Source: Polynucleobacter sp. MG-6-Vaara-E2 (lineage in GTDB: Bacteria; Pseudomonadota; Gammaproteobacteria; Burkholderiales; Burkholderiaceae). Taken from it: a stretch of DNA of 64,000 nucleotides. Where the stretch lies: the NCBI RefSeq assembly GCF_018687695.1, contig NZ_CP061303.1, positions 1,567,847-1,631,846 on the forward strand, in the 5' to 3' direction. This document shows, piece after piece, positions 42,731 to 51,764 of this stretch. The notes beneath the pieces were generated by a model. That model saw nothing but the letters and a program-made list of their open reading frames with translations, had not been told where the DNA came from and ran no database searches. The number at the start of each line of letters is the position of its first letter. Position 1 is the stretch's first letter. Both the position numbers and the translations under genes were made by a program.

Positions 42731-43702
42731 ATGAGTGATATGGAACGTCTACACCGCATTAAGTACATGATTCAGGATCGAAAATGCGTGCCTATCGAAA
42801 GCTTCTTAGATGAGCTTGAAATCTCCAAAGCTACCTTTAAGCGTGATCTTGAATACCTACGCAGTCGACTGAAAGCATCGATCATTTATGACCGCTTTGA
42901 AGGAGGCTACAAGTTTGAATTCCCCGATAAAATTAATAAGATTGAAATGCCAGGGCTATGGTTCTCTGAGAAGGAGGCTACTGCCCTAGTCCTGATGCAG
43001 CATCTACTATCTTCTCTAGATCAAAGCGGGCTCATTGGTCCCCATATTGAACCTTTGACTGCCATTATTGATGGCATTCTAGGTCAGAGTGAAACTACCG
43101 CGAAAGAGCTACGAAAACGTATCAAGGTTTTAGGGATGGGCTCTCGTAAAAATTCAATTGAAAACTTCTCAGAAATTGGCGCTGCACTACTCAAACGTAA
43201 CCGCCTGGTAATCCAGTATTACGCTAAAGGGAAAGATGAAGTGACTGAGCGGGAAATTTCTCCGCAGCGTCTGATTTTCTATCGCGAGAATTGGTATCTT
43301 GATGCGTATTGCCATATGCGAGAAGGCCTACGTAGCTTTGCAGTGGATGGCATTCGCAGCGCAGTACTGACTAACACCAAAGCGCAGGAGATCTCTGATA
43401 AAGAATGTCAGGAGCATTTTGCTCAGAGCTATGGAATCTTTTCTGGTAAGGCGACCCAAAGAGCAAAACTGCGTTTTACACCCGAACATGCACGTTGGGT
43501 CTCTGGTGAGAACTGGCATGGCCAACAAGTAGGGAGTTTTGATAAAGAGGGTTACTACAACTTGGAGTTTGACTATAACCAAGATCCGGAGCTTGTCATG
43601 GATATTATGAAGCATGGATCAGGTGTAGAGGTATTGTCTCCATTGACGCTGAAGAATAAAGTTAAAACAGAGCTCCAAAAAGCATTAAGCAACTACAAGT
43701 AA
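42731..43702 (+). CDS. WYL-domain transcriptional regulator (YafY family)
   Basis: An HTH of the DeoR/HTH_11 type spans about 1-60 (MERLHRIKYMIQDRKCVPIE, then ISKATFKRDLEYLRSRL). The WYL domain spans about 150-225 with the actual tripeptide at 188-190 (NWYLDAYC) and RSFAVDGIRSAVL. A WCX-like C-terminal domain follows (to 323). GGAG lies seven bases before the ATG at 42731; a TTG at 42719 also is in frame. WYL proteins sense nucleic acids or small ligands, and several (BrxR, CapW) repress phage-defence operons. It sits under a palindrome that recurs before other operons of this island, so it is the prime candidate for an island-wide regulator. Confidence 0.9.
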   Translation: MSDMERLHRIKYMIQDRKCVPIESFLDELEISKATFKRDLEYLRSRLKASIIYDRFEGGYKFEFPDKINKIEMPGLWFSEKEATALVLMQHLLSSLDQSGLIGPHIEPLTAIIDGILGQSETTAKELRKRIKVLGMGSRKNSIENFSEIGAALLKRNRLVIQYYAKGKDEVTEREISPQRLIFYRENWYLDAYCHMREGLRSFAVDGIRSAVLTNTKAQEISDKECQEHFAQSYGIFSGKATQRAKLRFTPEHARWVSGENWHGQQVGSFDKEGYYNLEFDYNQDPELVMDIMKHGSGVEVLSPLTLKNKVKTELQKALSNYK

Positions 43703-43748
43703 CTACAAATATGACCTAAGGAGATATTAGTGACCCCATTAATTCTAG

Positions 43749-43767
43749 GCGTTACTTTAAGTAACGC
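43749..43767 (-). repeat. island palindrome, copy f
   Basis: GCGTTACTT-T-AAGTAACGC between the WYL gene and the PLD nuclease gene, 86 bp before the latter's start. Confidence 0.85.
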
Positions 43768-43853
43768 TTATTAATGGCAACTAAAAACTAGTGAGGCCCA
43801 ATAAGGTTTAATATAACCAATCCATCTCGGTCTATATTTTTCTCGAAAAAACT

Positions 43854-44915
43854 ATGCCATCTGATTACAGGAAAAGCAACGCTCTCATCACAAATGAAAG
43901 TGAATTTTTACAGGCCCGTCACTTTGTATTGAGTAGCTTAAAAGATTGTAAGATTGTTAAGATCGCAAGCGGATATGTGGGTCTAGGCGCATTTCAGGAA
44001 GCCTTAGAGCTGTTCAAAAAAATTCTTGAGAGTGGTGGGCAAGTCACTCTAATATTCGGGCTAGGCTATTGGGAGGGTATATCACCTGCACTAGAGAAGC
44101 TACTAAGGGAATTTCATAATCTAGCGATTGGACTTAATGAAAAGTCTGGAGTTTTTTTCTGTCAAAAACAAAGGTTTCATGGAAAGTTTTATATTTTTGA
44201 AAATGATGAAGATCATTGGGCTAGTGTAGGATCATCGAACTTTTCTGATACCGGATTCGGTAACTGGCTTGAGTCCAATAAAAAAACTAGTAGCCCTAGT
44301 GAAATTCAATTACTTAACGAGTATTTTACGAGGTTAAAAAAATTAAATGCAAAGCCAATAAATCTTCTAACATTCCCAAGTCGTAAAAAAGAATTAAAGA
44401 AAAAAGTCTCGAAGAAAAATATTGGAATTCCACAAAATATAAAGTCCTTACCCATCGCCTTCAAGCTTAAGATAAAACCTCAGCCAAGGTCTCATATAAA
44501 TCTTTTTGCTGGGGTTGGCAGAAAAAATACAAAAGGAATTTATATTCTTCGCCCCTGGTATGAAGTTGAATTAGGCGTAAGTAAACAAGAAATGGCAACA
44601 CTGACTAGTTTTGTCCCGGCAACTAAGAGCCCATTCACAATCAATTTAGTTGACGATCAAGGTGATGTGATGCCAGCTCTTTTCAAAAGAAAAACAGCAA
44701 GCTCAACTTCTAATAACACACTTCGAGATGGCTCTGATTTCATGACAAAAAATCGTATCGAGCTTGGAAGATTTATCAAAGATAAGCTACTAGATACTGG
44801 GCTTTTGAAGTATGGCGAATTAATCACTGCAGATACTCTAGATACTCATGGAAATGATTGGCTTGAATTTAGAGCAATCCCAGGGAAAAAAAATTACTAT
44901 CACATCACTTTCTAG
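43854..44915 (+). CDS. PLD-family restriction endonuclease (NgoFVII-like)
   Basis: A phospholipase D-type active site stands at RFHGKFYIF (H109, K111), then SVGSSNFSDTGFGNWLE with N129 and E140. That is the single HKD motif of dimeric PLD nucleases such as NgoFVII and BfiI. The C-terminal 150 residues contain a strand region EVELGVSKQEM and LGRFIKDKLLDTGLLKYGEL, likely a B3-like DNA-reading domain. The length is 353. The gene is convergent with the m5C methyltransferase and overlaps its stop by four bases, which strongly supports a type II restriction pair. The recognition sequence cannot be told. Confidence 0.85.
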   Translation: MPSDYRKSNALITNESEFLQARHFVLSSLKDCKIVKIASGYVGLGAFQEALELFKKILESGGQVTLIFGLGYWEGISPALEKLLREFHNLAIGLNEKSGVFFCQKQRFHGKFYIFENDEDHWASVGSSNFSDTGFGNWLESNKKTSSPSEIQLLNEYFTRLKKLNAKPINLLTFPSRKKELKKKVSKKNIGIPQNIKSLPIAFKLKIKPQPRSHINLFAGVGRKNTKGIYILRPWYEVELGVSKQEMATLTSFVPATKSPFTINLVDDQGDVMPALFKRKTASSTSNNTLRDGSDFMTKNRIELGRFIKDKLLDTGLLKYGELITADTLDTHGNDWLEFRAIPGKKNYYHITF

Positions 44916-46000
44916 AGTAGCGAATCGATATTTGACTCAACAAAAGGATAATCAATACCTTCCAACGTTTTTATAATTGCCGTGAATAAAACTTTAGCCC
45001 CTTCCGGAGGGACTGCCATACCAATCTGCCTACGAATAGCCTCCTTATTGCCCTCAAAAACAAAGCTATCAGGGAATGTTTGAAGTCTTGCGCGCTCTCT
45101 ATTTGTTAAAGCGCGATCTTCAGACCAGTGATATACATGGGTACCACCTCCACCCGAACCTGTAATTGTGTAGGCCGGCTTTTTTGGGTCCAATCGTTTG
45201 TATATCTGACTAATCTGAGCGCCGGTAACATTAAGCTTCAGATGGGCAGGTAATTTAGCTGTCCAAGCGTTCTCGCCAGGTTTAATATGCCTTAGGCGTG
45301 CCACTACTCTTGGATGCTGTTTTGTAAGCTCATTATTTTTAGCATCGGGCTTTATTGGAGGCTTCTCAATCGCCTCCTGACAAGTTTTGAATTTTTTCAA
45401 ATGGGTAGGTGCTGGCGGCTTGAAAGTTAATTTCAAATTCTTCCTAATGCCAACCATAATCACGCGATGTCTCGCTTGGGGTATGCCATATTCCTCAAAC
45501 TTATATAGATGAGGGGTTATAACGTATCCATACTTACCAGCCTTGGAAAGATCATCAAGAATTTTCAATAAAGTCTTGCCTTCATTTGCGCTTCGAATCC
45601 CACCAACATTCTCAGCAATAAAAAACTTTGGATTGAACTCATTAAGAATTGGTACGCCATAACTATACAAAGGTCCAAACTCTCCATCGATCCCCTTGTG
45701 CTCTCCCACCAATGAAAAATCATTACAAGGGAATCCATATGCAAATCCGTCAATTGTTTTTGATATCTTTGCCAAATCTTTTGCTGTGATTTTTCTTACA
45801 TCAGAAACAATGGCTGTTTTTTCAGTTGCACCCTCTACATTACGCCGATAAGTTTCAACTGTTTCGTCGTGATAATCAACTGCCCATCCATGAACAAATC
45901 TAGAGTCAGAGATGTCGGCGATAGCTTCATTTGCCATCTCCGCGCCTATTGCGAGCCCACCAGGGCCAGAAAACAATTCACCTAATATTATTTTTTTCAT
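44912..46000 (-). CDS. DNA (cytosine-5-)-methyltransferase
   Basis: All main motifs are visible over 362 residues: motif I LFSGPGGLAIGAE (9-21), IV GFPCNDFS with catalytic C92, VI FIAENVGG (127-134), VIII QARHRVIMVGI (175-185) and X near 338, IGMAVPPEGAK. The catalytic loop has P-C-N where P-C-Q is usual. It transfers a methyl group from S-adenosylmethionine to C5 of a cytosine and protects the host from the PLD endonuclease. It reads leftward at the end of the operon that starts with the ParB-like gene, giving one convergent R-M unit. Confidence 0.93.
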   Translation of the reverse strand: MKKIILGELFSGPGGLAIGAEMANEAIADISDSRFVHGWAVDYHDETVETYRRNVEGATEKTAIVSDVRKITAKDLAKISKTIDGFAYGFPCNDFSLVGEHKGIDGEFGPLYSYGVPILNEFNPKFFIAENVGGIRSANEGKTLLKILDDLSKAGKYGYVITPHLYKFEEYGIPQARHRVIMVGIRKNLKLTFKPPAPTHLKKFKTCQEAIEKPPIKPDAKNNELTKQHPRVVARLRHIKPGENAWTAKLPAHLKLNVTGAQISQIYKRLDPKKPAYTITGSGGGGTHVYHWSEDRALTNRERARLQTFPDSFVFEGNKEAIRRQIGMAVPPEGAKVLFTAIIKTLEGIDYPFVESNIDSLL

Positions 46001-46044
46001 AAAAACAGTATATTTTATTTAATCCAAAAAAGCTGCCAAAATAT

Positions 46045-46395
46045 TTATTCAGCATCTTTCTTGTTGGTTAAAAAGTTGGCCCAAAAGGAGCTAAGTATTT
46101 CATGGGTCTGGTCTAGATGTGTGCTTAGCGCAGCTTGCAATGGATTGCCGTAAAAACGAATAATCATACGCATCAAATCTTCCGTAAATAATTCATCTCC
46201 AGGCACACTTTGCTCCAAAAGAATGCTTATCAAAACCTCTCTTGTTACATCCTCTTTAGTCTTATGATTCAAAACAACAATAGTATCTCCGTCCATAATT
46301 CTTTTTCTTATGCTTGAAAATGGTACGTAATCACTCAATTCAGTGTCGTAAATACGCCTATTAGGATATTTGACATATTTGATGGTTTTAGACAT
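46045..46395 (-). CDS. PhaR-like (PHB accumulation regulator) N-terminal domain protein
   Basis: The first 60 residues, KYVKYPNRRIYDTELSDYVP followed by IRKRIMDGDTIVVLNHKTKE and DVTREVLISILLE, are the PhaR DNA- and granule-binding domain. The C-terminal part is helical and lacks the long tail of the chromosomal PhaR. At 116 residues it is a short version. Its place between a B3-like protein and an m5C methyltransferase is unusual for a polyhydroxybutyrate regulator, and here it may instead act as the local DNA-binding regulator of the restriction operon. That role is inference from position. Confidence 0.8.
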   Translation of the reverse strand: MSKTIKYVKYPNRRIYDTELSDYVPFSSIRKRIMDGDTIVVLNHKTKEDVTREVLISILLEQSVPGDELFTEDLMRMIIRFYGNPLQAALSTHLDQTHEILSSFWANFLTNKKDAE

Positions 46396-46406
46396 TTCAG
46401 ATCCGC

Positions 46407-46829
46407 TTAACTTGTAGTTGAAAAATCAAGAAAATAACGATAGTTATTTTGGTATTTCAAGTCCACTGAAAGACGCCCATATCTATATAGGTGTTCTATA
46501 GTTACCATATAGCCGGGCCTTACATTTAACCTATGCCGGAAATAAAGGCCAAGTATTGCATTATTTCCGCAAGTTTCAATCGCTTTGCCGTTTGCCTGCG
46601 CCCTTACACACTTCATAATTTCCCCATCGTCGCATTCAATTAGGAACTCTTCTCCACGCTCAGGAAGGAACCCACTACGTTGAATTTCTGCAGGAACCGC
46701 TAAGTATGCTTGATTTGGCTCTCGGCCAAGTCTCTGCCCCCAGTTTAATCCTGAACGCTGGGGGACCATATCAACGCCTTTTATTTTTGCAGTTAGTGGT
46801 AAAGATATTATTTGAGAACTAGGATGCAT
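46407..46829 (-). CDS. B3-like DNA-binding domain protein (restriction-associated)
   Basis: The 140 residues hold PNQAYLAVPAEIQRSGFLPE, then GEEFLIECDDGEIMKCVRAQ, then AILGLYFRHRLNVRPGYMVT. A strand pattern of F-x-I-x-x-D-D-G-x-x-M-x-C and later LG-x-x-F-RHRL-x-V is what I know from B3-like modules found at the C-terminus of NgoFVII-type endonucleases. Here it is a free-standing gene in the restriction operon. It could read the recognition site or help the nuclease. The fold is inference; the link to the restriction unit comes from position (11 bases before the PhaR-like gene). Confidence 0.55.
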   Translation of the reverse strand: MHPSSQIISLPLTAKIKGVDMVPQRSGLNWGQRLGREPNQAYLAVPAEIQRSGFLPERGEEFLIECDDGEIMKCVRAQANGKAIETCGNNAILGLYFRHRLNVRPGYMVTIEHLYRYGRLSVDLKYQNNYRYFLDFSTTS

Positions 46830-46832
46830 TTC

Positions 46833-47579
46833 TTAAGGAAGATTTTCAAGAAAAGTTGAGCGTGGAATTGATATTTTTGCTGACTCCCATCTTCCATTTT
46901 CAACTTGGTCAACAGGTAAAAAACTTGATATCTGCACAAATGATAAGCTACCTAAGATTAAAAGCCCATCAGGCTCTTTAATTACTCCGATGAGACGCCA
47001 ATTCGCATTTAATGAAGCTACCCTCGCTTCATTTCTGGATATAAAAAAGCTAAATTGCTGTCCAGGTCTTGAAGTTGTCTTAACCTCTAGCAATACATTC
47101 GCCGAGGGATCCAATACAGATGGCGACCTGATGTCAAATCCAGCAGAATCATCTACCAATGAAACATGTTGGATTCTATGATGCACACTTTCATGAAGTC
47201 TAGAGTGTAATTCCGCTATTACAGCCATTTCACCTTCATATCCAAGCTCTTCATTAAAGAGCCGATCAAACTTATTGCCTAATTTTTGGGTTGGATCAAT
47301 TACCCCCAAAATATCCCACGCAACATCCAACCCCTGCTTTAGGTCTTCAGTAAGCCAGACTGGAGAATCTTTAACTGCAATTCGCATAAATCCATCATCA
47401 AGAAAAATAGTTCCGTCAGAAAGTAATTTATCCGCAACACGCAAACGATCTTGGTATGACTTCCCAATTTCAATTGGGGCAAGCTGACAGCGCACAGTAA
47501 AGTCATTAATTGAAAGACCTTCACGCGCAGCCCGTAAAACTTCTAATACGAGCTCTTGCCAGGAATTATTATTAAGCAT
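46833..47579 (-). CDS. DUF3883-like (PD-(D/E)XK) nuclease-domain protein
   Basis: The C-terminal half carries AGFDIRSPSVLDPSANVLLE followed by VKTTSRP. G-F-D-I, then E-V-K is the DUF3883 restriction-like nuclease core, also present at the end of the sacsin-like protein at 30449. The N-terminal 100 residues are helical (WQELVLEVLRAAREGLSIND) and may read DNA or bind the helicase. The start is the ATG at 47579, which overlaps the helicase stop codon by eight bases, so helicase and nuclease are translationally coupled. Cleavage activity is predicted, not shown. Confidence 0.75.
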   Translation of the reverse strand: MLNNNSWQELVLEVLRAAREGLSINDFTVRCQLAPIEIGKSYQDRLRVADKLLSDGTIFLDDGFMRIAVKDSPVWLTEDLKQGLDVAWDILGVIDPTQKLGNKFDRLFNEELGYEGEMAVIAELHSRLHESVHHRIQHVSLVDDSAGFDIRSPSVLDPSANVLLEVKTTSRPGQQFSFFISRNEARVASLNANWRLIGVIKEPDGLLILGSLSFVQISSFLPVDQVENGRWESAKISIPRSTFLENLP

Positions 47580-49398
47580 CCCCCACCTTAAGATGCTCAA
47601 ATAAATCGTTAAGATCTAAATTATCGATTCCCAATAAACTCTCTGGTGGGTCATCACCGTCTCCATTAGGAAGGCTGGCAAGAGATAATCCATCATCATT
47701 CAAATATTCACCTAATTTAGCTATTTTCAATTCCAATCGATTTGCAACTTGTCGGTCGATAGTTCCCTCAGATTGCAAAATAAAAGCTGTAGTTACTTGG
47801 TCTGGAGGAAGTCCAAGACGGTGGATACGATCAAGTGATTGAAGGTAAAGGCCAGCGTTATAACTTCTATCTATATAAACCGTTTCATGACAATCATTAT
47901 GCAAACTAATTCCTTCGCCAAGAGTCTGGGGATTGCTTAACAATACTGAACATGAACGGGAGGTTCTAAACTTAGCCAACTCTATTGCACGCTGCTCAGG
48001 AGAGGTGCCACCATATACCAAGGCTGGATTAAAAGGCTCAAGCACCCTTTGAAGAGCCAGTAAATTACCTATGAAAGTGCTCCACACCAAAACCTTGCGA
48101 CCTTCTAATGCCGCCTTTGTAACAAATCTTGAAATCCATTCGTATTTAGAGGGCATTTCGTGCGACGAGTAGTTTTCTAAAATATTCAGCAATCTCTCTG
48201 AACCAGCCAATTCTATTGGAGGCCACTGCAACCCAAGATATGCATCTTCATTAGTAGCACTCATGAGTAGGCCTGGGTTTGTGGCACAGGCTAGAAGACT
48301 CATAACCGCCTTTCCTTTATTCCCAAAATAGCTTTGATCGTTCGTATTAAGTCCAAATTGCCCAACATATGAACGTCGTAATGCACTATAAATTTCTGAC
48401 TGCACAGCACTCATTTCAAGCTTTACCGTTTCAATTCTCATTGGCGGCAACTTAAGCTCTGACTTTGTTGTCCTAACAAATATTCCGCCTCGCTGAAGTG
48501 ATTTCAGCCTGTCATCAGTTAAAAAAGGTCGAGGTATTTTTTGCCAAGAGATTCCAAAAAGATTTCTTAAGTCTTCCGGGCTTTGTGGCATTGGGGTGCC
48601 GGTAAGTAAATCTACACGCTTTGCACCATTTGCAAGTTCCAAACAAGAGCGCCATCTTATGGAGCCACCACCACCCTTAATGCGATGAGCCTCATCCATC
48701 ACCAACATGGTGGGTTTTTGCTTTACCCATGCCAGCAATCTATTTAATCTGTTTCGATTTTCAAGTTGCTCATAATTTACATAAAGTAATTGGGCTTCAG
48801 CAGGAATTGGATCATCTGAAAACTGACTTGTAACTATCTCATCCCTCAAAACATCGAGTGGCTCCTGCTTCCAGGCCTCAAAAGCTGATCTAGGGCATAT
48901 AACCAATAAGCGAGAGATGGTGCCTGATTTTCTGAAATACTCCCACACAGCAAGAGTTGTAGAAGTTTTTCCAGCACCGGGTACTGAAAAATTTGCTCCA
49001 TTAGGCATTCTTATTAATGCTCGTAAATTGTCTAGTTGAAAACTAGTTAACTGCCTCTTGATTTGTAAATCAGATAAATCTATTTGCTCGCTAGCACCCT
49101 CTTGCTGAGACAGGGAAACAAATTCATCTATATAACTTTCAGTCCGGCTTAATAAAGAGACAATTTCAGGGCCTGGAGGCGCAACAGAATGTCCGAAGCG
49201 AGTCCACCCCTCCCGCAACCAGTGTTTGTGTTGAGCAAAAATAGCGGGTGGAATTGATATGGAATATAGACTTTCAGTAACGCCACCAACGCTACACCAC
49301 CACCTTGTTACCTGATTCCACTCATCGGGGGCAATGTCACCAATTGGCTCTATTAGAACCCGCTCATCTTTATTAACTAATATGCGTAAAGTCGCCAT
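47572..49398 (-). CDS. SNF2-family DEAH helicase/translocase
   Basis: A 120-residue head of unknown fold is followed by an SF2 core: SVPGAGKTST (Walker A, 138-147), LLVICPRSAFEAW, MDEAHRIK (234-241) and LLTGTPMP. The second RecA part has LVWSTFIGNLLAL, LYGGTSPEQR-like ALVYGGTSPEQR, and QSLDRIHRLG. SNF2 translocases in restriction islands (DrmD of DISARM is one) move along DNA to bring nucleases to it. At 608 residues it is complete. It is coupled to the DUF3883-like nuclease gene by overlap and preceded by the ParB-like gene 37 bases upstream. Confidence 0.88.
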   Translation of the reverse strand: MATLRILVNKDERVLIEPIGDIAPDEWNQVTRWWCSVGGVTESLYSISIPPAIFAQHKHWLREGWTRFGHSVAPPGPEIVSLLSRTESYIDEFVSLSQQEGASEQIDLSDLQIKRQLTSFQLDNLRALIRMPNGANFSVPGAGKTSTTLAVWEYFRKSGTISRLLVICPRSAFEAWKQEPLDVLRDEIVTSQFSDDPIPAEAQLLYVNYEQLENRNRLNRLLAWVKQKPTMLVMDEAHRIKGGGGSIRWRSCLELANGAKRVDLLTGTPMPQSPEDLRNLFGISWQKIPRPFLTDDRLKSLQRGGIFVRTTKSELKLPPMRIETVKLEMSAVQSEIYSALRRSYVGQFGLNTNDQSYFGNKGKAVMSLLACATNPGLLMSATNEDAYLGLQWPPIELAGSERLLNILENYSSHEMPSKYEWISRFVTKAALEGRKVLVWSTFIGNLLALQRVLEPFNPALVYGGTSPEQRAIELAKFRTSRSCSVLLSNPQTLGEGISLHNDCHETVYIDRSYNAGLYLQSLDRIHRLGLPPDQVTTAFILQSEGTIDRQVANRLELKIAKLGEYLNDDGLSLASLPNGDGDDPPESLLGIDNLDLNDLFEHLKVGDA

Positions 49399-49435
49399 AG
49401 TTAAATATTTTTATATTATTAATTAAGAAAATTGA

Positions 49436-50773
49436 CTAATTAGATCTGTCTTTAGCTTGGAACTTTTCGTATTCCTTTGTTAAGTCCTCAAGAGACTTAT
49501 GTACTTTTTTTAAATGAAATTCAAATCTCTTCGGATCAAATCCTGGCAATTTTGATACTTCAGAAAACTGCATCACAACTTCCTCGAGACTTATTCTTGT
49601 CTCAGATAAAATTTCCGATGGAGCCTGGGCGGCCTCCTTACGTTTTCCTTTAATAATTAGCGCATCTGAAGCTACACGTATAGCCTCTCTAACCTTTTGT
49701 AATTCTGGAGTTAAATCCTTAGCTATATGCCCGCTTTCATCAACCAATTCAGACATAACTTTTTTAGCAAACAATTGGATATCAATTTTTTCACTATCCG
49801 TTTGATCATTTCCCAATATTGAAGATAGTCCATCTTCAACAGGCTCAACCTTTTTATAGTCTTCGAAAAATTTAACGACACTAGGATCGCCATCTAATCT
49901 TTTTATAACGTCTTCTTCGTAAAACTCATCGTCAATTGCCCGGGTTTGATCTTTGTTAATACTTAGGAACATGGCGGCAACCCTACCCCACTTCATACGC
50001 TCAGCTTCACGGAAATCAGTCAGCGCCATAATTTGGTACTCAGTATTCAAATCCTTTAAGTGCTGACTCATTCTGTCGAAAACACTAAAAGCAATTGGAG
50101 GATTGGATTGGTTCCTGATCTCTTTCACCAAATTAAGTAATTGGGTTGCTTCAGCAAGCTTCTTTTCGGATCTTCTAATCCAGCCCATTTTTTTAGCCAA
50201 TTGCTTATCTGTATGGCCAAACTTTCGATACTTGTCCATCAGCAACAGCTCATTAGTAAAAGTGTAATCTTGATGCGTAAGTCTTCGCATCTGCAATGAC
50301 ATTTCAAGGTCAAGGAAATCAGAGGAAACTGCATCTTCCGGCAAAACCGCAACCTCAACACCCTCTACACCAATCTCTCTAAGAGCTGCAACCCGAGTAT
50401 TTCCGTTGATTAATAAGCCATCACGAGAGATTAGCCCAGGGTGTAACTGACCCATTGCCTTTAGCTCATCCTTTAGGCGCGAATATTGGTCCGTACTTCT
50501 TAGCAATTCCGCCAAGATCTTCTGCGCTTCATCAGACGTTGGCTGTTGTTCAACAATTGACCGCTTTGGATGATCAAATAATTGAGCACTTAATCTACTG
50601 TTGTCATGATTCAGCAGAAGGAATTCGGGCTTTATAGTAATTACTTCAAGAGGAGTATCTTTACCCCTATATTCAATGCTTTCCGTTTTTCTTTGATTGC
50701 TTTCTTTATAGACTGCTAAAGATTTTGCAATTGCGTCCCGACGATGTTGATTGGTTAAATTAGTCATATTCAA
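49436..50773 (-). CDS. ParB/Srx-fold protein, first gene of the restriction operon
   Basis: Residues about 40-135 show the ParB N-terminal fold ending in GLLINGNTRVAALREIGVEG, with the phosphate-binding N-G-N-T-R at 123-127. A helix-turn-helix near 184 (HTDKQLAKKMGWIRRSEKKL) and a long helical C-terminus follow. ParB folds bind CTP or ATP and act as clamps or nucleases; in phage defence, ParB-like SspE proteins use the fold for sensing modified DNA. This 445-residue protein leads the leftward operon with SNF2 and nuclease partners, so loading or site recognition is plausible. GCTCA-N5-TGAGC lies 108 bases upstream of the start. Confidence 0.8.
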   Translation of the reverse strand: MNMTNLTNQHRRDAIAKSLAVYKESNQRKTESIEYRGKDTPLEVITIKPEFLLLNHDNSRLSAQLFDHPKRSIVEQQPTSDEAQKILAELLRSTDQYSRLKDELKAMGQLHPGLISRDGLLINGNTRVAALREIGVEGVEVAVLPEDAVSSDFLDLEMSLQMRRLTHQDYTFTNELLLMDKYRKFGHTDKQLAKKMGWIRRSEKKLAEATQLLNLVKEIRNQSNPPIAFSVFDRMSQHLKDLNTEYQIMALTDFREAERMKWGRVAAMFLSINKDQTRAIDDEFYEEDVIKRLDGDPSVVKFFEDYKKVEPVEDGLSSILGNDQTDSEKIDIQLFAKKVMSELVDESGHIAKDLTPELQKVREAIRVASDALIIKGKRKEAAQAPSEILSETRISLEEVVMQFSEVSKLPGFDPKRFEFHLKKVHKSLEDLTKEYEKFQAKDRSN

Positions 50774-50880
50774 TCTTTTTAATTAGTCACTTTGATTATA
50801 AGATTTAAAGAGGTTTAGATATCAATTACAGGTCTAGACCTTCAATTTAATTCATTTAATGTTACCTTTTAAAATGACTA

Positions 50881-50895
50881 GCTCATTCTATGAGC
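50881..50895. promoter_or_regulatory. GCTCA-N5-TGAGC operator upstream of the ParB-SNF2 operon
   Basis: GCTCA 50881-50885, TTCTA, TGAGC 50891-50895. It lies between the end of the HD-domain gene and the start of the ParB-like gene, both leftward, so it can only serve the latter. Confidence 0.65.
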
Positions 50896-50958
50896 CTTCA
50901 GGGCGAATGATGAATGTATTTGGTCGCCAAGAGGTAGGGCCTGAACTTTTAGAACCAC

Positions 50959-51435
50959 TTAATATTGGCTCCAATCAAATGCTAGATCTATAAAAATTGA
51001 AGCCTCCTTAGATAGATAGCGAGGCGATGGAAAGATTCCAACCCTACCCAGGTCTAGGCGATCAGCATCCCAGCAAGTTTGAATCGTTTTATCAGACGAA
51101 ATCTCTCCACTAGAGTGGTGCCTCATGGCGTAGCAAAGTGCATCGAGTTGCTTTGGACATAACTGATAAAAGTCGCCGTGAATCCCATGAGCAAATTCTG
51201 CCGCCCTCTCTCCATGCTTAGGATCTCTTCCATCATTAAAGCGGCAGCTATCATGCAAGAACCCAAAGAGCTCAACTACCAATAAATCAGCATTACGGAT
51301 TTGGCCAATATTTTTTCCATGGTTTAGTACCCGTGCCCAATGATTTGCGCCATGAATTCCATGCCAGTCAAGCTTGAACTCGGTCTTGATGAGAGCAATT
51401 AATCCAGATCGATCAAAGTCCATCGAAATTCTCAT
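50959..51435 (-). CDS. HD-domain phosphohydrolase-like protein
   Basis: The chain has H in HGANHWARVLNHG, HD in LFGFLHDSCRFND, H in AMRHHSSGE and D in TCWDADRLDLGR. That series, H, HD, H and D in order, is the HD metal-dependent phosphohydrolase core. It is 158 residues long with no other domain. The start at 51435 overlaps the previous gene by 23 bases; an ATG at 51423 is the alternative. The substrate (nucleotide or cyclic nucleotide) is unknown. It is last in the small operon 52127-50959. Confidence 0.75.
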   Translation of the reverse strand: MRISMDFDRSGLIALIKTEFKLDWHGIHGANHWARVLNHGKNIGQIRNADLLVVELFGFLHDSCRFNDGRDPKHGERAAEFAHGIHGDFYQLCPKQLDALCYAMRHHSSGEISSDKTIQTCWDADRLDLGRVGIFPSPRYLSKEASIFIDLAFDWSQY

Positions 51436-51688
51436 TATGAAGATGGCGGTCGATTTTCAGGTGTAGCTTTAGAGCAGTAGAAAAATAATACAACTTTGGA
51501 TTTGCCTTTATATAGTGATATTCCTGTTCGGTAATTCGTAGGCTAACTCCTCTAGCCCAATAATAATGAGCCCCCTGATCTTCTATGGCAATCCCAACAT
51601 ATTCGTACTCGGATGATTTTTGAGGTCTTAGCACCCTTGGAAAACCATTTTTTTGTAGTTGCTCTACATGTATTAACTGAATATTCAT
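51413..51688 (-). CDS. hypothetical protein
   Basis: GGAG stands six bases before the ATG at 51688, which I take over an upstream TTG. The 91-residue protein includes SEYEYVGIAIEDQGAHYYWA and a helix EQEYHYIKANPKLYYFSTAL. No family is recognised. It overlaps the HD-domain gene by 23 bases and follows the gene at 51765 after a 76-base gap. No membrane segment is seen. Confidence 0.65.
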   Translation of the reverse strand: MNIQLIHVEQLQKNGFPRVLRPQKSSEYEYVGIAIEDQGAHYYWARGVSLRITEQEYHYIKANPKLYYFSTALKLHLKIDRHLHNENFDGL

Positions 51689-51764
51689 GCATTTCTCCTC
51701 TTTAGCCAATTCGACGAATGTCAGGGCTTGGCAAGTCGGTCTAAATCTGCCCCCACTCCTTACT

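Noticed and set aside
43854..49398. A DISARM system
   Set aside because: PLD, SNF2 and m5C methylase are present, but no DrmA-type helicase or DUF1998 DrmB protein is found in the window.
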